Under the pieces are notes generated by a model that worked only from the letters and a program-made list of their open reading frames with translations, was not told where the DNA came from and ran no database searches. The translations under genes and the position numbers were made by a program. DNA of 64,000 bases from Pseudomonas sp. RIT-PI-r (GTDB taxonomy: Bacteria > Pseudomonadota > Gammaproteobacteria > Pseudomonadales > Pseudomonadaceae). Within the stretch, counting starts at the first letter, position 1; each line of letters opens with the position of its first letter. Below are positions 10,184 through 18,792 of this stretch, one piece after another. The stretch lies in assembly GCF_001297015.1 (NCBI RefSeq), contig NZ_LIGE01000011.1, positions 1-64,000 of the forward strand, written 5' to 3'.

Positions 10184-11448
10184 AACTGTTCAGGTCGAAT
10201 AGCCGCCCAACGCTGGGTTCAGTCATTGGCCGAGGGCATTTGACGGTCGCGCTGGTGGGTGTGGCGATGGCCAGCGTTTCGCTGACGTTGCTCGGCGTAC
10301 TGGCTTTAAGGGTGTACGCCGATCACAACCTGCACTTGATCGCCCGTTCGATCAGCTACACCGTCGAAGCTGCGGTGGTGTTCAACGACAAGACGGCCGC
10401 CAATGAATCGCTGGCGCTGATTGCTTCTGCCGAAGAGGTCGCTGACGCCCAGGTGCTGAACAGCCAGGGACAAGTGCTCGCGCATTGGCAACGCCCGGAA
10501 AACGGTTTGTTCTCTGAGCTGGAAATGCAGATCACCCGCGCCATTCTGGAAAAACCCATCAGCCTGCCGATCGAGCATCAGGACCGTGAAATCGGTCGTG
10601 TGCTGCTTACCGGCCATGGTGGCAGCCTGATGCGCTTTCTGCTCAGCGGTCTGGCGGGGATCATCCTCTGCACCGCGATCAGCGCCTGGGTTGCGCTCTA
10701 CCTGGCGCGTCGCCAGCTACGCGCGATCACCGGTCCTCTGCGCAGTCTGGCCAATGTGGCCCACGCCGCCCGCAGCGAACGCGCACTGGATCGGCGCGTG
10801 CCGCCGGCACAGATCGCCGAACTCGACAACCTCGGCAACGACTTCAATGCTTTGCTCGATGAGCTCGAGTCCTGGCAGAGCCATCTGCAAAGCGAAAACG
10901 AAAGCCTCGCGCATCAAGCCAGCCATGACAGCCTCACCGGTCTGCCGAACCGTGCGTTTTTCGAGGGGCGCTTGATTCGTGCCTTGCGCAATGCCGGCAA
11001 ACTCAATGAGCGAGTGGCCGTGCTGTTTCTCGACAGTGATCGCTTCAAGGGCATCAACGATAACTTCGGCCATGCTGCCGGCGATGCGGTGTTGGTGGCC
11101 ATCGCCAATCGCGTTCGCGCGCAATTGCGTGAAGAAGATCTGGTGGCGCGCCTGGGCGGCGATGAGTTCGCCGTATTGCTCACGCCCCTGCACAAGATCG
11201 AAGACGCCGAGCGTATTGCCGACAAGATCCTCGCCAGCATGGACATGCCCATCGCGCTGCCGGGCGACACCCGTGTCGTGACCTCGCTCAGTATCGGCAT
11301 CGCGGTTTTCCCGGATCATGGCGCCACCCCCGGCGGCCTGCTCAATGCCGCCGATGCGGCGATGTATCAGGCCAAACGCCTGTCGCGTGGCGCTCAATTC
11401 ACGGCTGGGTCGGAGCACCCGGCCGATCCCGTTCAAACCAGGAGCTAA
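10180..11448 (+). CDS. yfiN: YfiN/TpbB-like membrane diguanylate cyclase
   Basis: Encodes 422 residues. It makes c-di-GMP from two GTP and is controlled by YfiR in the periplasm. The order is: transmembrane helix (about 20-42), periplasmic CHASE8-like domain with VVFNDKTAANESLALI, second helix (about 150-172), HAMP linker, then a GGDEF domain. The active site GGDEF is at 326-330. An inhibitory I-site, REED (Arg317-Asp320), lies five residues upstream, so product inhibition is expected. Middle gene of yfiRNB. Confidence 0.95.
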   Translation: MKLFRSNSRPTLGSVIGRGHLTVALVGVAMASVSLTLLGVLALRVYADHNLHLIARSISYTVEAAVVFNDKTAANESLALIASAEEVADAQVLNSQGQVLAHWQRPENGLFSELEMQITRAILEKPISLPIEHQDREIGRVLLTGHGGSLMRFLLSGLAGIILCTAISAWVALYLARRQLRAITGPLRSLANVAHAARSERALDRRVPPAQIAELDNLGNDFNALLDELESWQSHLQSENESLAHQASHDSLTGLPNRAFFEGRLIRALRNAGKLNERVAVLFLDSDRFKGINDNFGHAAGDAVLVAIANRVRAQLREEDLVARLGGDEFAVLLTPLHKIEDAERIADKILASMDMPIALPGDTRVVTSLSIGIAVFPDHGATPGGLLNAADAAMYQAKRLSRGAQFTAGSEHPADPVQTRS

Positions 11449-11452
11449 TCCC

Positions 11453-11947
11453 GTGTTCACACTTCCAATCCGACTGTTTTCCGCGTTGCTGTTGATGGCC
11501 GCACTGATATTGAGCGGTTGCCAGACGGCCCCGCAAAAAGGCCTGACCCCGGCGCAAGTCGCCGTGCTCAAACAACAAGGTTTCGAACTGACCGATGAAG
11601 GCTGGGAGTTTGGCCTGTCCGGTAAAGTGCTGTTCGGCAGCGACGTCGAAAGCCTCAATAAAGAAAGTACCGAGATCGTCGAACGCATCGGCAAGGCCTT
11701 GGTGGGCGTTGGCATCGAGCGCGTGCGGGTCGATGGCCATACCGACGCGTCAGGCAAGGAAACCTACAACCAGCAATTGTCACTGCGCCGCGCCAAGAGC
11801 GTTGCCAACGTACTCGGCACGGTCGGCATGAAGCAGGAAAACATCCAGCTGCAAGGCCTCGGCAGCAAAGAACCGGTGGCGTCCAACAGCACGGCAGCGG
11901 GACGCACCGAGAATCGCCGAGTGGCGATCGTGGTCAGCAACGACTAA
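11453..11947 (+). CDS. yfiB: YfiB-like OmpA-domain lipoprotein
   Basis: Encodes 164 residues starting at GTG, with AGGAG ten bases upstream overlapping the end of yfiN. A type II signal peptide ends in the lipobox LSGC (Cys23). The OmpA/peptidoglycan-binding domain has VRVDGHTDASG, NQQLSLRRAKSV and NRRVAIVV. In this family the outer-membrane lipoprotein sequesters YfiR and so releases YfiN. The stop codon overlaps the stop of the convergent LysR gene, leaving no room for a terminator between them. Confidence 0.93.
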   Translation: MFTLPIRLFSALLLMAALILSGCQTAPQKGLTPAQVAVLKQQGFELTDEGWEFGLSGKVLFGSDVESLNKESTEIVERIGKALVGVGIERVRVDGHTDASGKETYNQQLSLRRAKSVANVLGTVGMKQENIQLQGLGSKEPVASNSTAAGRTENRRVAIVVSND

Positions 11948-12891
11948 TCGGCGAACTGCATTTCGCCGGTTTCACCCATCAACAGCGCCTGATTGCGCTC
12001 GGTCACCTCACGGATGTAATCCCACAACAGGGTAATCCGCTTGAGCTTCCTCAGGTCCTCGCGGCAGTACATCCAGAACTGTCGGGTAATGTCGATCTCC
12101 TCCGGCAACACTGGCAGCAGGCGCGGATCCTGCGCGGCGAGGAAACACGGCAGAATCGCCAGCGAGCGCCCTTGCTGCGCCGCGACGAATTGCGCGATCA
12201 CGCTGGTGCTGCGCAAGTTGGCGCTTGCGCCAGGCAACACGTTCGCCAAGTAGAGCAGCTCCGAGCTGAACGCCAGATCATCCACATAACTGATGAATTG
12301 ATGCTTGCCCAAGTCTGCCGGGCGGCGGATCGGTGGGTGTTTGTCGAGATAGTCCTGGGTCGCGTAGAGCTGCAAGCGGTAGTCGCAGAGCTTGCAGCAG
12401 ACGTACGGCCCATGCTCCGGGCGCTCCAGCGCGATAACGATGTCGGCCTCGCGCTTGGACAGGCTGATGAAGTGCGGCAGCGGCAGGATGTCCACCGAGA
12501 TCGCCGGGTAGGCGTCGACGAAATGGCTCAGTTGCGGGGTGATGAAAAAACTGCCGAAACCTTCGGTGCAGCCCATGCGCACATGCCCGGACAGAGCCAC
12601 GCCAGAGCCTGAAACCTGCTCGCACGCCATGTGCAATGTGCTTTCAATCGACTCGGCATAACCGAGCAAACGCTGACCTTCGGCGGTCAGCACGAAACCG
12701 CTGGTGCGCGACTTTTCAAACAACAACGTGCCGAGCGCCGCTTCCAGTGAACTGATTCGCCGTGACACCGTGGTGTAGTCGACGGCCAAGCGTTTGGCAG
12801 CAGTGCTGGCCTTGCGGGTACGGGCGACTTCGAGAAAAAACTTGAGGTCGTCCCAGTTCAGCGAGCCTAGGGAGGTGATGTTTTTTTGCAT
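11944..12891 (-). CDS. LysR-family regulator, probably of mmsAB
   Basis: Encodes 315 residues. An N-terminal winged helix (LNWDDLKFFLEVARTRKASTAA) precedes a LysR effector domain. It is divergent from mmsA, the usual arrangement for a pathway regulator. An in-frame start at 12960 would add 23 residues, but the ATG at 12891 is preferred: it leads straight into the conserved domain and leaves an inverted repeat at 12907-12935 in untranslated DNA. The regulated genes are inferred from position only; P. aeruginosa uses an AraC-type MmsR instead. Confidence 0.85.
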   Translation of the reverse strand: MQKNITSLGSLNWDDLKFFLEVARTRKASTAAKRLAVDYTTVSRRISSLEAALGTLLFEKSRTSGFVLTAEGQRLLGYAESIESTLHMACEQVSGSGVALSGHVRMGCTEGFGSFFITPQLSHFVDAYPAISVDILPLPHFISLSKREADIVIALERPEHGPYVCCKLCDYRLQLYATQDYLDKHPPIRRPADLGKHQFISYVDDLAFSSELLYLANVLPGASANLRSTSVIAQFVAAQQGRSLAILPCFLAAQDPRLLPVLPEEIDITRQFWMYCREDLRKLKRITLLWDYIREVTERNQALLMGETGEMQFAD

Positions 12892-12906
12892 GATGGACGG
12901 GCTTAT

Positions 12907-12935
12907 ATGTGCGTTCTTATTAGAAGTTTGCACAT
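12907..12935. promoter_or_regulatory. Nested inverted repeat between LysR gene and mmsA, likely operator
   Basis: ATGTGC and GCACAT form outer arms, with TTCT-N4-AGAA nested inside. The site is 16 bases upstream of the chosen LysR start and about 105 bases upstream of mmsA, as expected for a LysR autoregulatory and activation site. Binding is inferred. Confidence 0.55.
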
Positions 12936-13040
12936 CTATACTCCAAAAACAGTCCGACAACCAATTCGTGACACACGCCTCATCTCAAGGCGAACCCTTC
13001 GCCTTGGCTCCTACGATAAAAACAAGTTTCGGAGACCAGC

Positions 13041-14567
13041 ATGAACGCATCGCTTACGCCCAACGAAACCACGCTGCAGAAGGTCAAGCTGCTGATCGAC
13101 GGCGAATGGGTCGAATCGCAGACCACCGAATGGCACGACATCGTCAACCCGGCGACCCAGCAAGTGCTGGCGAAAGTCCCGTTCGCCACCGCCGCTGAAG
13201 TCGACGCCGCCGTCAGCGCCGCCCAGCGTGCGTTCCAGACCTGGAAACTGACCCCGATCGGTGCGCGAATGCGCATCATGCTCAAGCTGCAAGCGCTGAT
13301 CCGCGAACACTCCAAACGCATCGCTATCGTCCTGAGTGCCGAGCAAGGCAAAACTATTGCTGACGCCGAGGGCGACATTTTCCGTGGGCTGGAAGTGGTC
13401 GAGCACGCGTGCTCCATCGGCACGCTGCAGATGGGCGAGTTCGCCGAGAACGTCGCCGGCGGTGTTGATACCTACACCTTGCGCCAGCCGATCGGCGTGT
13501 GCGCCGGCATCACCCCGTTTAACTTCCCGGCGATGATTCCGCTGTGGATGTTCCCGATGGCGATTGCCTGCGGCAACACTTTCGTCCTGAAACCTTCGGA
13601 ACAGGATCCGCTGTCGACCATGTTGCTGGTGGAACTGGCAGTCGAGGCGGGCGTTCCGGCGGGCGTGTTGAACGTGGTTCACGGCGGCAAAGACGTGGTC
13701 GATGGCCTGTGCACGCACAAGGACATCAAAGCAGTGTCGTTCGTCGGTTCGACGGCGGTCGGCACTCACGTTTACGATTTGGCGGGTAAACACGGCAAAC
13801 GCGTGCAATCGATGATGGGCGCGAAGAACCACGCTGTGGTGCTGGCCGATGCCAATCGCGAGCAAGCGCTGAATGCCTTGGTCGGTGCCGGTTTCGGTGC
13901 GGCCGGGCAACGTTGCATGGCCACCTCGGTGGTGGTGCTGGTTGGCGCGGCGAAACAATGGTTGCCGGATCTGAAGGCGCTGGCGCAGAAACTCACCGTC
14001 AACGCCGGCAACGAGCCGGGCACCGATGTCGGCCCGGTGATCTCGAAGAAAGCCAAGGCGCGAATTCTCGACCTGATCGAAAGCGGCATCAAGGAAGGCG
14101 CCAAGCTGGAACTGGACGGTCGTGACATCAAGGTGCCGGGCTACGAGCAAGGCAACTTTGTCGGCCCGACCCTGTTCTCGGGCGTGACCACCGACATGCA
14201 GATCTACACCCAGGAAATCTTCGGCCCGGTGCTGGTGGTGCTGGAAGTCGACACCCTCGATCAGGCCATCGCCCTGGTCAACGCCAACCCGTTCGGCAAC
14301 GGCACCGGCCTGTTCACCCAGAGCGGTGCGGCGGCACGCAAATTCCAGACCGAAATCGACGTCGGCCAGGTCGGCATCAACATCCCGATTCCGGTGCCGG
14401 TGCCGTTCTTCAGCTTCACCGGTTCGCGCGGTTCGAAACTCGGCGACCTCGGCCCGTACGGCAAGCAAGTGGGGCAGTTCTACACGCAGACCAAAACGGT
14501 CACGGCACGCTGGTTCGATGACGACAGCGTCAAAGACGGCGTGAACACAACCATCAATCTGCGCTGA
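13041..14567 (+). CDS. mmsA: CoA-acylating methylmalonate-semialdehyde dehydrogenase
   Basis: Encodes 508 residues of the aldehyde dehydrogenase superfamily. It converts methylmalonate semialdehyde to propionyl-CoA at the end of valine catabolism. Visible markers are the start [26 protein letters not shown], the FVGSTAVG cofactor loop, and the catalytic cysteine Cys292 in [13 protein letters not shown] site lies seven bases before the ATG. mmsB follows after 10 bases, so the two form an operon. Confidence 0.95.
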   Translation: MNASLTPNETTLQKVKLLIDGEWVESQTTEWHDIVNPATQQVLAKVPFATAAEVDAAVSAAQRAFQTWKLTPIGARMRIMLKLQALIREHSKRIAIVLSAEQGKTIADAEGDIFRGLEVVEHACSIGTLQMGEFAENVAGGVDTYTLRQPIGVCAGITPFNFPAMIPLWMFPMAIACGNTFVLKPSEQDPLSTMLLVELAVEAGVPAGVLNVVHGGKDVVDGLCTHKDIKAVSFVGSTAVGTHVYDLAGKHGKRVQSMMGAKNHAVVLADANREQALNALVGAGFGAAGQRCMATSVVVLVGAAKQWLPDLKALAQKLTVNAGNEPGTDVGPVISKKAKARILDLIESGIKEGAKLELDGRDIKVPGYEQGNFVGPTLFSGVTTDMQIYTQEIFGPVLVVLEVDTLDQAIALVNANPFGNGTGLFTQSGAAARKFQTEIDVGQVGINIPIPVPVPFFSFTGSRGSKLGDLGPYGKQVGQFYTQTKTVTARWFDDDSVKDGVNTTINLR

Positions 14568-14577
14568 GGAATCGGCC

Positions 14578-15480
14578 ATGAAAATCGCATTTATCGGTCT
14601 GGGCAACATGGGCGCGCCGATGGCGCGCAACCTGATCAAGGCTGGCCATTCGCTGAACCTGGTCGACCTGAACAAAACCGTGCTGGCGGAACTCGAGCAA
14701 CTGGGCGGCAGCATTCGCGCTTCGGCGCGTGAGGCGGCCGAGGATGCCGAACTGGTGATCACCATGCTCCCGGCGGCTGTGCATGTGCGTAGCGTCTGGC
14801 TGGGTGAGGACGGTGTGCTCGCGGGCATCGGCAAAGGCGTGCCGGCGGTGGATTGCAGCACGATTGATCCGCAAACGGCTCGCGATGTGGCTGTCGCTGC
14901 GGCCAGACAAGGCGTGGCGATGGCTGACGCACCGGTCTCTGGCGGCACCGGCGGTGCGACCGCCGGCACGCTGGCCCTCATGGGCGGCGCCCCCCCGGAA
15001 CTGTTCGCCACCCTGCAACCGGTGCTCGCGCAGATGGGCCGCAACATCGTGCATTGCGGTGAGGTCGGCACCGGGCAGATCGCCAAGATCTGCAACAACC
15101 TGCTGCTGGCGATCTCGATGGTCGGCGTCAGCGAGGCGATGGCGCTGGGCGATGCACTGGGGATCGATACGTCGGTGCTGGCCGGAATCATCAACAGCTC
15201 GACCGGGCGCTGCTGGAGTTCGGAGATGTACAACCCGTGGCCGGGGATTGTCGAAACGGCGCCGGCATCGCGCGGCTATACCGGTGGATTCGGTGCGGAA
15301 TTGATGCTCAAGGATTTGGGTTTGGCGACGGAAGCGGCGCGTCAGGCGCATCAGCCGGTGGTGCTCGGCGCGGTGGCGCAACAGCTTTATCAGGCGATGA
15401 GTCAGCGTGGGGATGGCGGGAAGGATTTCTCGGCGATCATCAACAGCTATCGCAAGCCTGCAATAGAAGGGCAGCGTTGA
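14578..15480 (+). CDS. mmsB: 3-hydroxyisobutyrate dehydrogenase
   Basis: Encodes 300 residues. It oxidises 3-hydroxyisobutyrate to methylmalonate semialdehyde, the substrate of MmsA. The N-terminal Rossmann motif is FIGLGNMGAPMARNL. The substrate loop VSGGTGGATAGTLA and the catalytic Lys segment GQIAKICNNLLL are intact. A GAGGAA ribosome site precedes the ATG. Pairing with mmsA supports a true family member rather than a general beta-hydroxyacid dehydrogenase. Confidence 0.95.
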   Translation: MKIAFIGLGNMGAPMARNLIKAGHSLNLVDLNKTVLAELEQLGGSIRASAREAAEDAELVITMLPAAVHVRSVWLGEDGVLAGIGKGVPAVDCSTIDPQTARDVAVAAARQGVAMADAPVSGGTGGATAGTLALMGGAPPELFATLQPVLAQMGRNIVHCGEVGTGQIAKICNNLLLAISMVGVSEAMALGDALGIDTSVLAGIINSSTGRCWSSEMYNPWPGIVETAPASRGYTGGFGAELMLKDLGLATEAARQAHQPVVLGAVAQQLYQAMSQRGDGGKDFSAIINSYRKPAIEGQR

Positions 15481-15485
15481 ACAAA

Positions 15486-15575
15486 CTGTGGAGCGAGCCT
15501 GCTCTCGATGACGGCGGTAACTTCAACGCGGAGGTGACTGACCGTGCGCTTTCGCGAGCAGGCTCGCTCCCACAG
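15486..15575. repeat. REP inverted pair (GCGAGCAGGCTCGCTCC family)
   Basis: Two copies of the palindromic core face each other, the first slightly degenerate, with a short spacer. They lie just after mmsB. The same core recurs at 35666, 40829, 52141 and 55686. Confidence 0.85.
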
Positions 15576-15602
15576 GAGGATTGCGTATATCAGACATTGT
15601 TT

Positions 15603-15639
15603 GCCGGGAAATCACGTCGGGTGATCTCCCGGCTTTTTT
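15603..15639 (+). terminator. Rho-independent terminator after mmsAB
   Basis: GCCGGGAAATCAC pairs with GGTGATCTCCCGGC around a short loop and is followed by six T. It ends the mmsAB transcript just before the convergent cupin gene. Confidence 0.88.
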
Positions 15640-15642
15640 GCA

Positions 15643-15987
15643 TCAGGCAAACACGAAATACTTGCGCACGGTCTCGACCACTTCCCAGGTACCTTTCATC
15701 CCCGGCTCAATCACAAAGATGTCGCCAGCGCGCAAGTGAATCGGCGCCATGCCGTCCGGCGTGATCACGCAGTAGCCTTCCTGGAAATGGCAATACTCCC
15801 ACTTCACATATTCCACGCGCCACTTGCCGGGTGTGCAGATCCACGTGCCCATGATCTTGTTGCCGTCTTCGCTGGTGTAGGCGTTGAGATTGACGGTGTG
15901 CGGGTCGCCTTCGAGTTTTTCCCACTTGCAGGCGTCGAGTACCGGAAGAGGATGGGTGTCACGCAGAACGGTGATGGGGGCGGACAT
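15643..15987 (-). CDS. Cupin-domain protein (Cupin_3 / DUF861 type)
   Basis: Encodes 114 residues. A single small beta-barrel cupin has KWRVEYVKWEYCHFQEGYC and the second half MAPIHLRAGDIFVIEPG. Such proteins are often ethanolamine-utilisation-like or have no known substrate. The start at 15987 was chosen because GGAG lies five to eight bases upstream; the longer reading from 16002 would bury that site. Nothing next to it indicates a substrate. Confidence 0.8.
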   Translation of the reverse strand: MSAPITVLRDTHPLPVLDACKWEKLEGDPHTVNLNAYTSEDGNKIMGTWICTPGKWRVEYVKWEYCHFQEGYCVITPDGMAPIHLRAGDIFVIEPGMKGTWEVVETVRKYFVFA

Positions 15988-16551
15988 GAAGGCTCCAGGC
16001 AAATGACGGATTGAACCGCCAACTTAGCGTCTGCTGAAACGGCCGGGATGTCTGAGGTCGACCTCCTGATGCCTGTGAGCGCTGAGCAGCAACACTCTCG
16101 TAACATCGAGCGTTGCACCATTGCCGTGCATATATGACGGTTTTAATACAGTCATGCCCCATAAAAGTTCAATGAATTTTTAGACTAAAACGAGATAACC
16201 GTTCTGACACCTATTGCAAAACAAAATCGTCTGTACTATAACATTCGTACTAAAGGACATTCCCACCCAGATGGAGTTACACCTGAGTCACGGACAGACT
16301 TGAATTGGTTTTTTCTCACGCAGACGACTGACTTGGCCATTGGCGCAAGCGTTGACTTCTACCTGTCGTTAATGAGCACTGGTAGTTGAATGGAACATTC
16401 AGTTAATAGTTGCGCGGACGCAATGTCCTGCGTGCTTTGCGTGAGCTTTAAATAAACAATTAACGATTAGTTCGCATCGATTGACTGCGTGCGCGGGATA
16501 TCTTTGTGCGTCAAATCACTTGTGCTTGGCATCATGGAATGAGGCTGGATT
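15988..16551. other. AT-rich intergenic region leading the accessory cluster
   Basis: The 564 bases between the cupin gene and the first cluster gene are clearly richer in A and T than the neighbouring genes. They hold the promoter and palindrome described separately (16214-16250) and a 302-base leader from there to the GTG start. I see no open reading frame, tRNA or clear terminator in the leader. Confidence 0.6.
16214..16250 (+). promoter_or_regulatory. Predicted sigma-70 promoter overlapped by the cluster palindrome
   Basis: TTGCAA (16214-16219), a 17-base spacer and TATAAC (16237-16242) form a good sigma-70 promoter. The palindrome GTACT-N8-CGTAC (16233-16250) covers the -10 box. One base in the left arm departs from the GTACG-N8-CGTAC form seen at the other three sites. 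A repressor bound here would block RNA polymerase. Confidence 0.68.
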
Positions 16552-17523
16552 GTGGACGACGTAAACGTAATTGAAGTTTCGACGACAGTGGACAGTGGCA
16601 GCGTACTTGGCCGCCATGTCTGGGTGCGCGCTGGCACTCGTCTACAAAATGTCCAGGTCGGTGATGACTGTTTTATCGGTTTTCGCTGCGATGTGCAGTT
16701 TGCCGCAATCGGCACTTCCAGCATGTTGGCCACGGGTGTGCACTGCATGGGCACCGCGCAGGCGCCGATCCGGATTGCCGAGAACGTCTGGCTGGGTGCC
16801 AAGGTTACTGTTAACGAGGGAGTCAGCATTGGTGCAGGCGCAGTGATCGCCGCCGGTGCGCTGGTCACGGCAGATGTGCCGGCTGACGCCATCATGGTGG
16901 GGCGCCCGGCGCGCTTCATCGGCTGGCGCTCGGTGGTCGAGGATGGCCGCCCAAGCCCGGAACAGGTGCTGGCAAAAGTCCGTGAAAGAGCTCGCTCGGG
17001 CTTGCCGTCGATGCTTGATCGCTCAACGCAATCGGTGGCCAGGCTGAAATCGTTGAACCCTGAAACCGCTACGTGGGAGATCAGCGACGAAGCGTTGATC
17101 GACGCGGAATTACGCGGTGGTGCGTCGGTGGAAATCGCCCACGATTGCATTCTGATCGGGCGCAGCAGCCGTCAGGGCGGGATGTCGCAACTGGGCGGTA
17201 TCGAACTCGGCACGGGTGTCCGGCTCGGTGAAGGCGTGGTCATCGAAGCCGCTGGCGGCGTATCGATCGGCGCGTTCAGCGAGGTGGCGGCGGGCGTCAC
17301 GATTGTGGCTTCAACTCACGATCATTCATTTCGCTCGTTGCCTTGGGAAGAGGCTCCCGTACGGATAGGAAGTCGTTGCGTCATCGGTGAGGGCGCGCTC
17401 TTGGTTGGTCCACTGAGTGTTGGTGATGGTGCGGTTATAAAACCACACTCGGTGGTTATAAGGGATGTATTGGAAAACACTGTGGTTCATGGCGTTGTTC
17501 AACTAATGGAGATTCAAGAATGA
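16552..17523 (+). CDS. Tandem hexapeptide-repeat (left-handed beta-helix) acyltransferase
   Basis: Encodes 323 residues, GTG start with GAGG seven bases upstream. Two LbH halves are joined by a linker (about 135-170). The first has ENVWLGAKVTVNEGVSIGAG and VGRPARFIGW. The second has GVRLGEGVVIEA, VASTHDHSFRSLPW and a closing SVVIRDV. Single LbH domains of this kind O- or N-acylate sugars using acyl-CoA. The doubling in one chain is less usual. As first gene of the operon with a glycosyltransferase and dTDP-sugar genes, it probably acylates a sugar or its glycoside. The stop overlaps the next start. Confidence 0.82.
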   Translation: MDDVNVIEVSTTVDSGSVLGRHVWVRAGTRLQNVQVGDDCFIGFRCDVQFAAIGTSSMLATGVHCMGTAQAPIRIAENVWLGAKVTVNEGVSIGAGAVIAAGALVTADVPADAIMVGRPARFIGWRSVVEDGRPSPEQVLAKVRERARSGLPSMLDRSTQSVARLKSLNPETATWEISDEALIDAELRGGASVEIAHDCILIGRSSRQGGMSQLGGIELGTGVRLGEGVVIEAAGGVSIGAFSEVAAGVTIVASTHDHSFRSLPWEEAPVRIGSRCVIGEGALLVGPLSVGDGAVIKPHSVVIRDVLENTVVHGVVQLMEIQE

Positions 17524-18770
17524 TTTTGTTTGCCCCAAATCCGACAGGTTCCGGTCATAACATGCGTGCGCTTTCCATCGCTCAGGCGATAAAAAAGCAA
17601 AGCCCGAATATGCCGCTGACTGTGGCGCTGGCTTCTTTGCAGCCGACATTCACGCCGCTGTTCGAACAGTCCGGTATTGAAGTGGTAGATATTGCCGGTC
17701 GCCTGGTTGATTACTCGAAAAAGAGTAACTTGTCGAAAGAACTCGACTGGGCCAATTATATCGGCGGTTATATCGCCAATACCTTTTTGTCCGGTGAGCG
17801 AATTCTTTCCTACCTGGCGCTGATCGCCGAATACAAACCGACCGTGCTGGTCTCGGACTACAACATGGCGGCCTGTCTGGCGGCGATTTTCAGCGGTACG
17901 CCGCTGGTGTTCGTCACCGAACGCTATGACTTCACCCTCTGCCAGCTGGAAGACCATGACCTGGCCGACGGCGGTTTCGAGGTCAATGCGCTGGAAATGG
18001 CCCGGGCCCGCACCGCACTGCACAGCCAGTTCAACTGGATGATCAACCAGAGCCAATTGGTGCTGACTGACAAGCCGTACGTGGCTTCTCTGGATCACGG
18101 CACGCCGGTCGCCGAAGCGCTGCTCAGCGGCAAGGCGCACTTTGTCGGGCCGATGATTCGCGACATCAATGTGCAGAGCGGCCTGAACGTGCGCGAGCAA
18201 CTGAACCTTGGCGATTCGCCGTTCATTGTCGCGTCGATCAGCGGCACCACTATGTTTGCGCAAAACAAGGATGCGCTGCTCGCCGCTTATCTCGACAGCT
18301 TCCGGATCCTGCGTGAACGCAATCCGGAACTGAAACTGGTGCTGTTGGGGCGTCAGGATATCCAGGCGCAGGACGGTGTGGTTTGCGTGCCGTATTACCC
18401 GGACTGGATGGGCCTGCTGCGCGAGGCCGAACTGCTGATTTCGGCTCCGGGATGGATCACCGTGACGGAAATCGCCGCATTGCATATTCCGACCCTGTTC
18501 GTGCTGCCATCGAAGTCGGAATACCACGAACTTGAAGCGTTGCGCCGCCTGGAACTGCTCGGTTTCCCGACTCACCTGGGGCACGACCGTGACCGTATCG
18601 TCGAACTGGTGCAAAACGAACTGGAGAAAGACACCCGGTCGCCGGCGTACTACGCGCCCCATCGACAAGTGGCGGCACCGGACGGCGAAGGCGCGGTACG
18701 CGCGGCGACCCGTATCATCGAATTGTGCAACGGCACGGTTGTGCCGCTGACCGAAAGCAAAGCGGCTTAA
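17520..18770 (+). CDS. GT-B fold glycosyltransferase (GT28/MurG-like)
   Basis: Encodes 416 residues. The N-terminus FAPNPTGSGHNMRALSIAQA matches the glycine-rich GxGH opening of MurG-type enzymes. The C-terminal half has VASISGTTMFAQN, a PYYPDWMGLLREAELLIS segment and the donor-site stretch SAPGWITVTEIAALHIPTL. No signal peptide or membrane helix is evident. The ATGA overlap with the acyltransferase indicates coupling. With rmlB and rmlA in the same operon the donor is probably a dTDP-sugar; the acceptor is unknown. Confidence 0.83.
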   Translation: MILFAPNPTGSGHNMRALSIAQAIKKQSPNMPLTVALASLQPTFTPLFEQSGIEVVDIAGRLVDYSKKSNLSKELDWANYIGGYIANTFLSGERILSYLALIAEYKPTVLVSDYNMAACLAAIFSGTPLVFVTERYDFTLCQLEDHDLADGGFEVNALEMARARTALHSQFNWMINQSQLVLTDKPYVASLDHGTPVAEALLSGKAHFVGPMIRDINVQSGLNVREQLNLGDSPFIVASISGTTMFAQNKDALLAAYLDSFRILRERNPELKLVLLGRQDIQAQDGVVCVPYYPDWMGLLREAELLISAPGWITVTEIAALHIPTLFVLPSKSEYHELEALRRLELLGFPTHLGHDRDRIVELVQNELEKDTRSPAYYAPHRQVAAPDGEGAVRAATRIIELCNGTVVPLTESKAA

Positions 18771-18792
18771 CCTCACGGAAGAGGGATTCACC

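Noticed and set aside
13011..15233. 740-codon open frame antisense to mmsA and mmsB
   Set aside because: Overlaps two well-defined enzymes and has no recognisable features.
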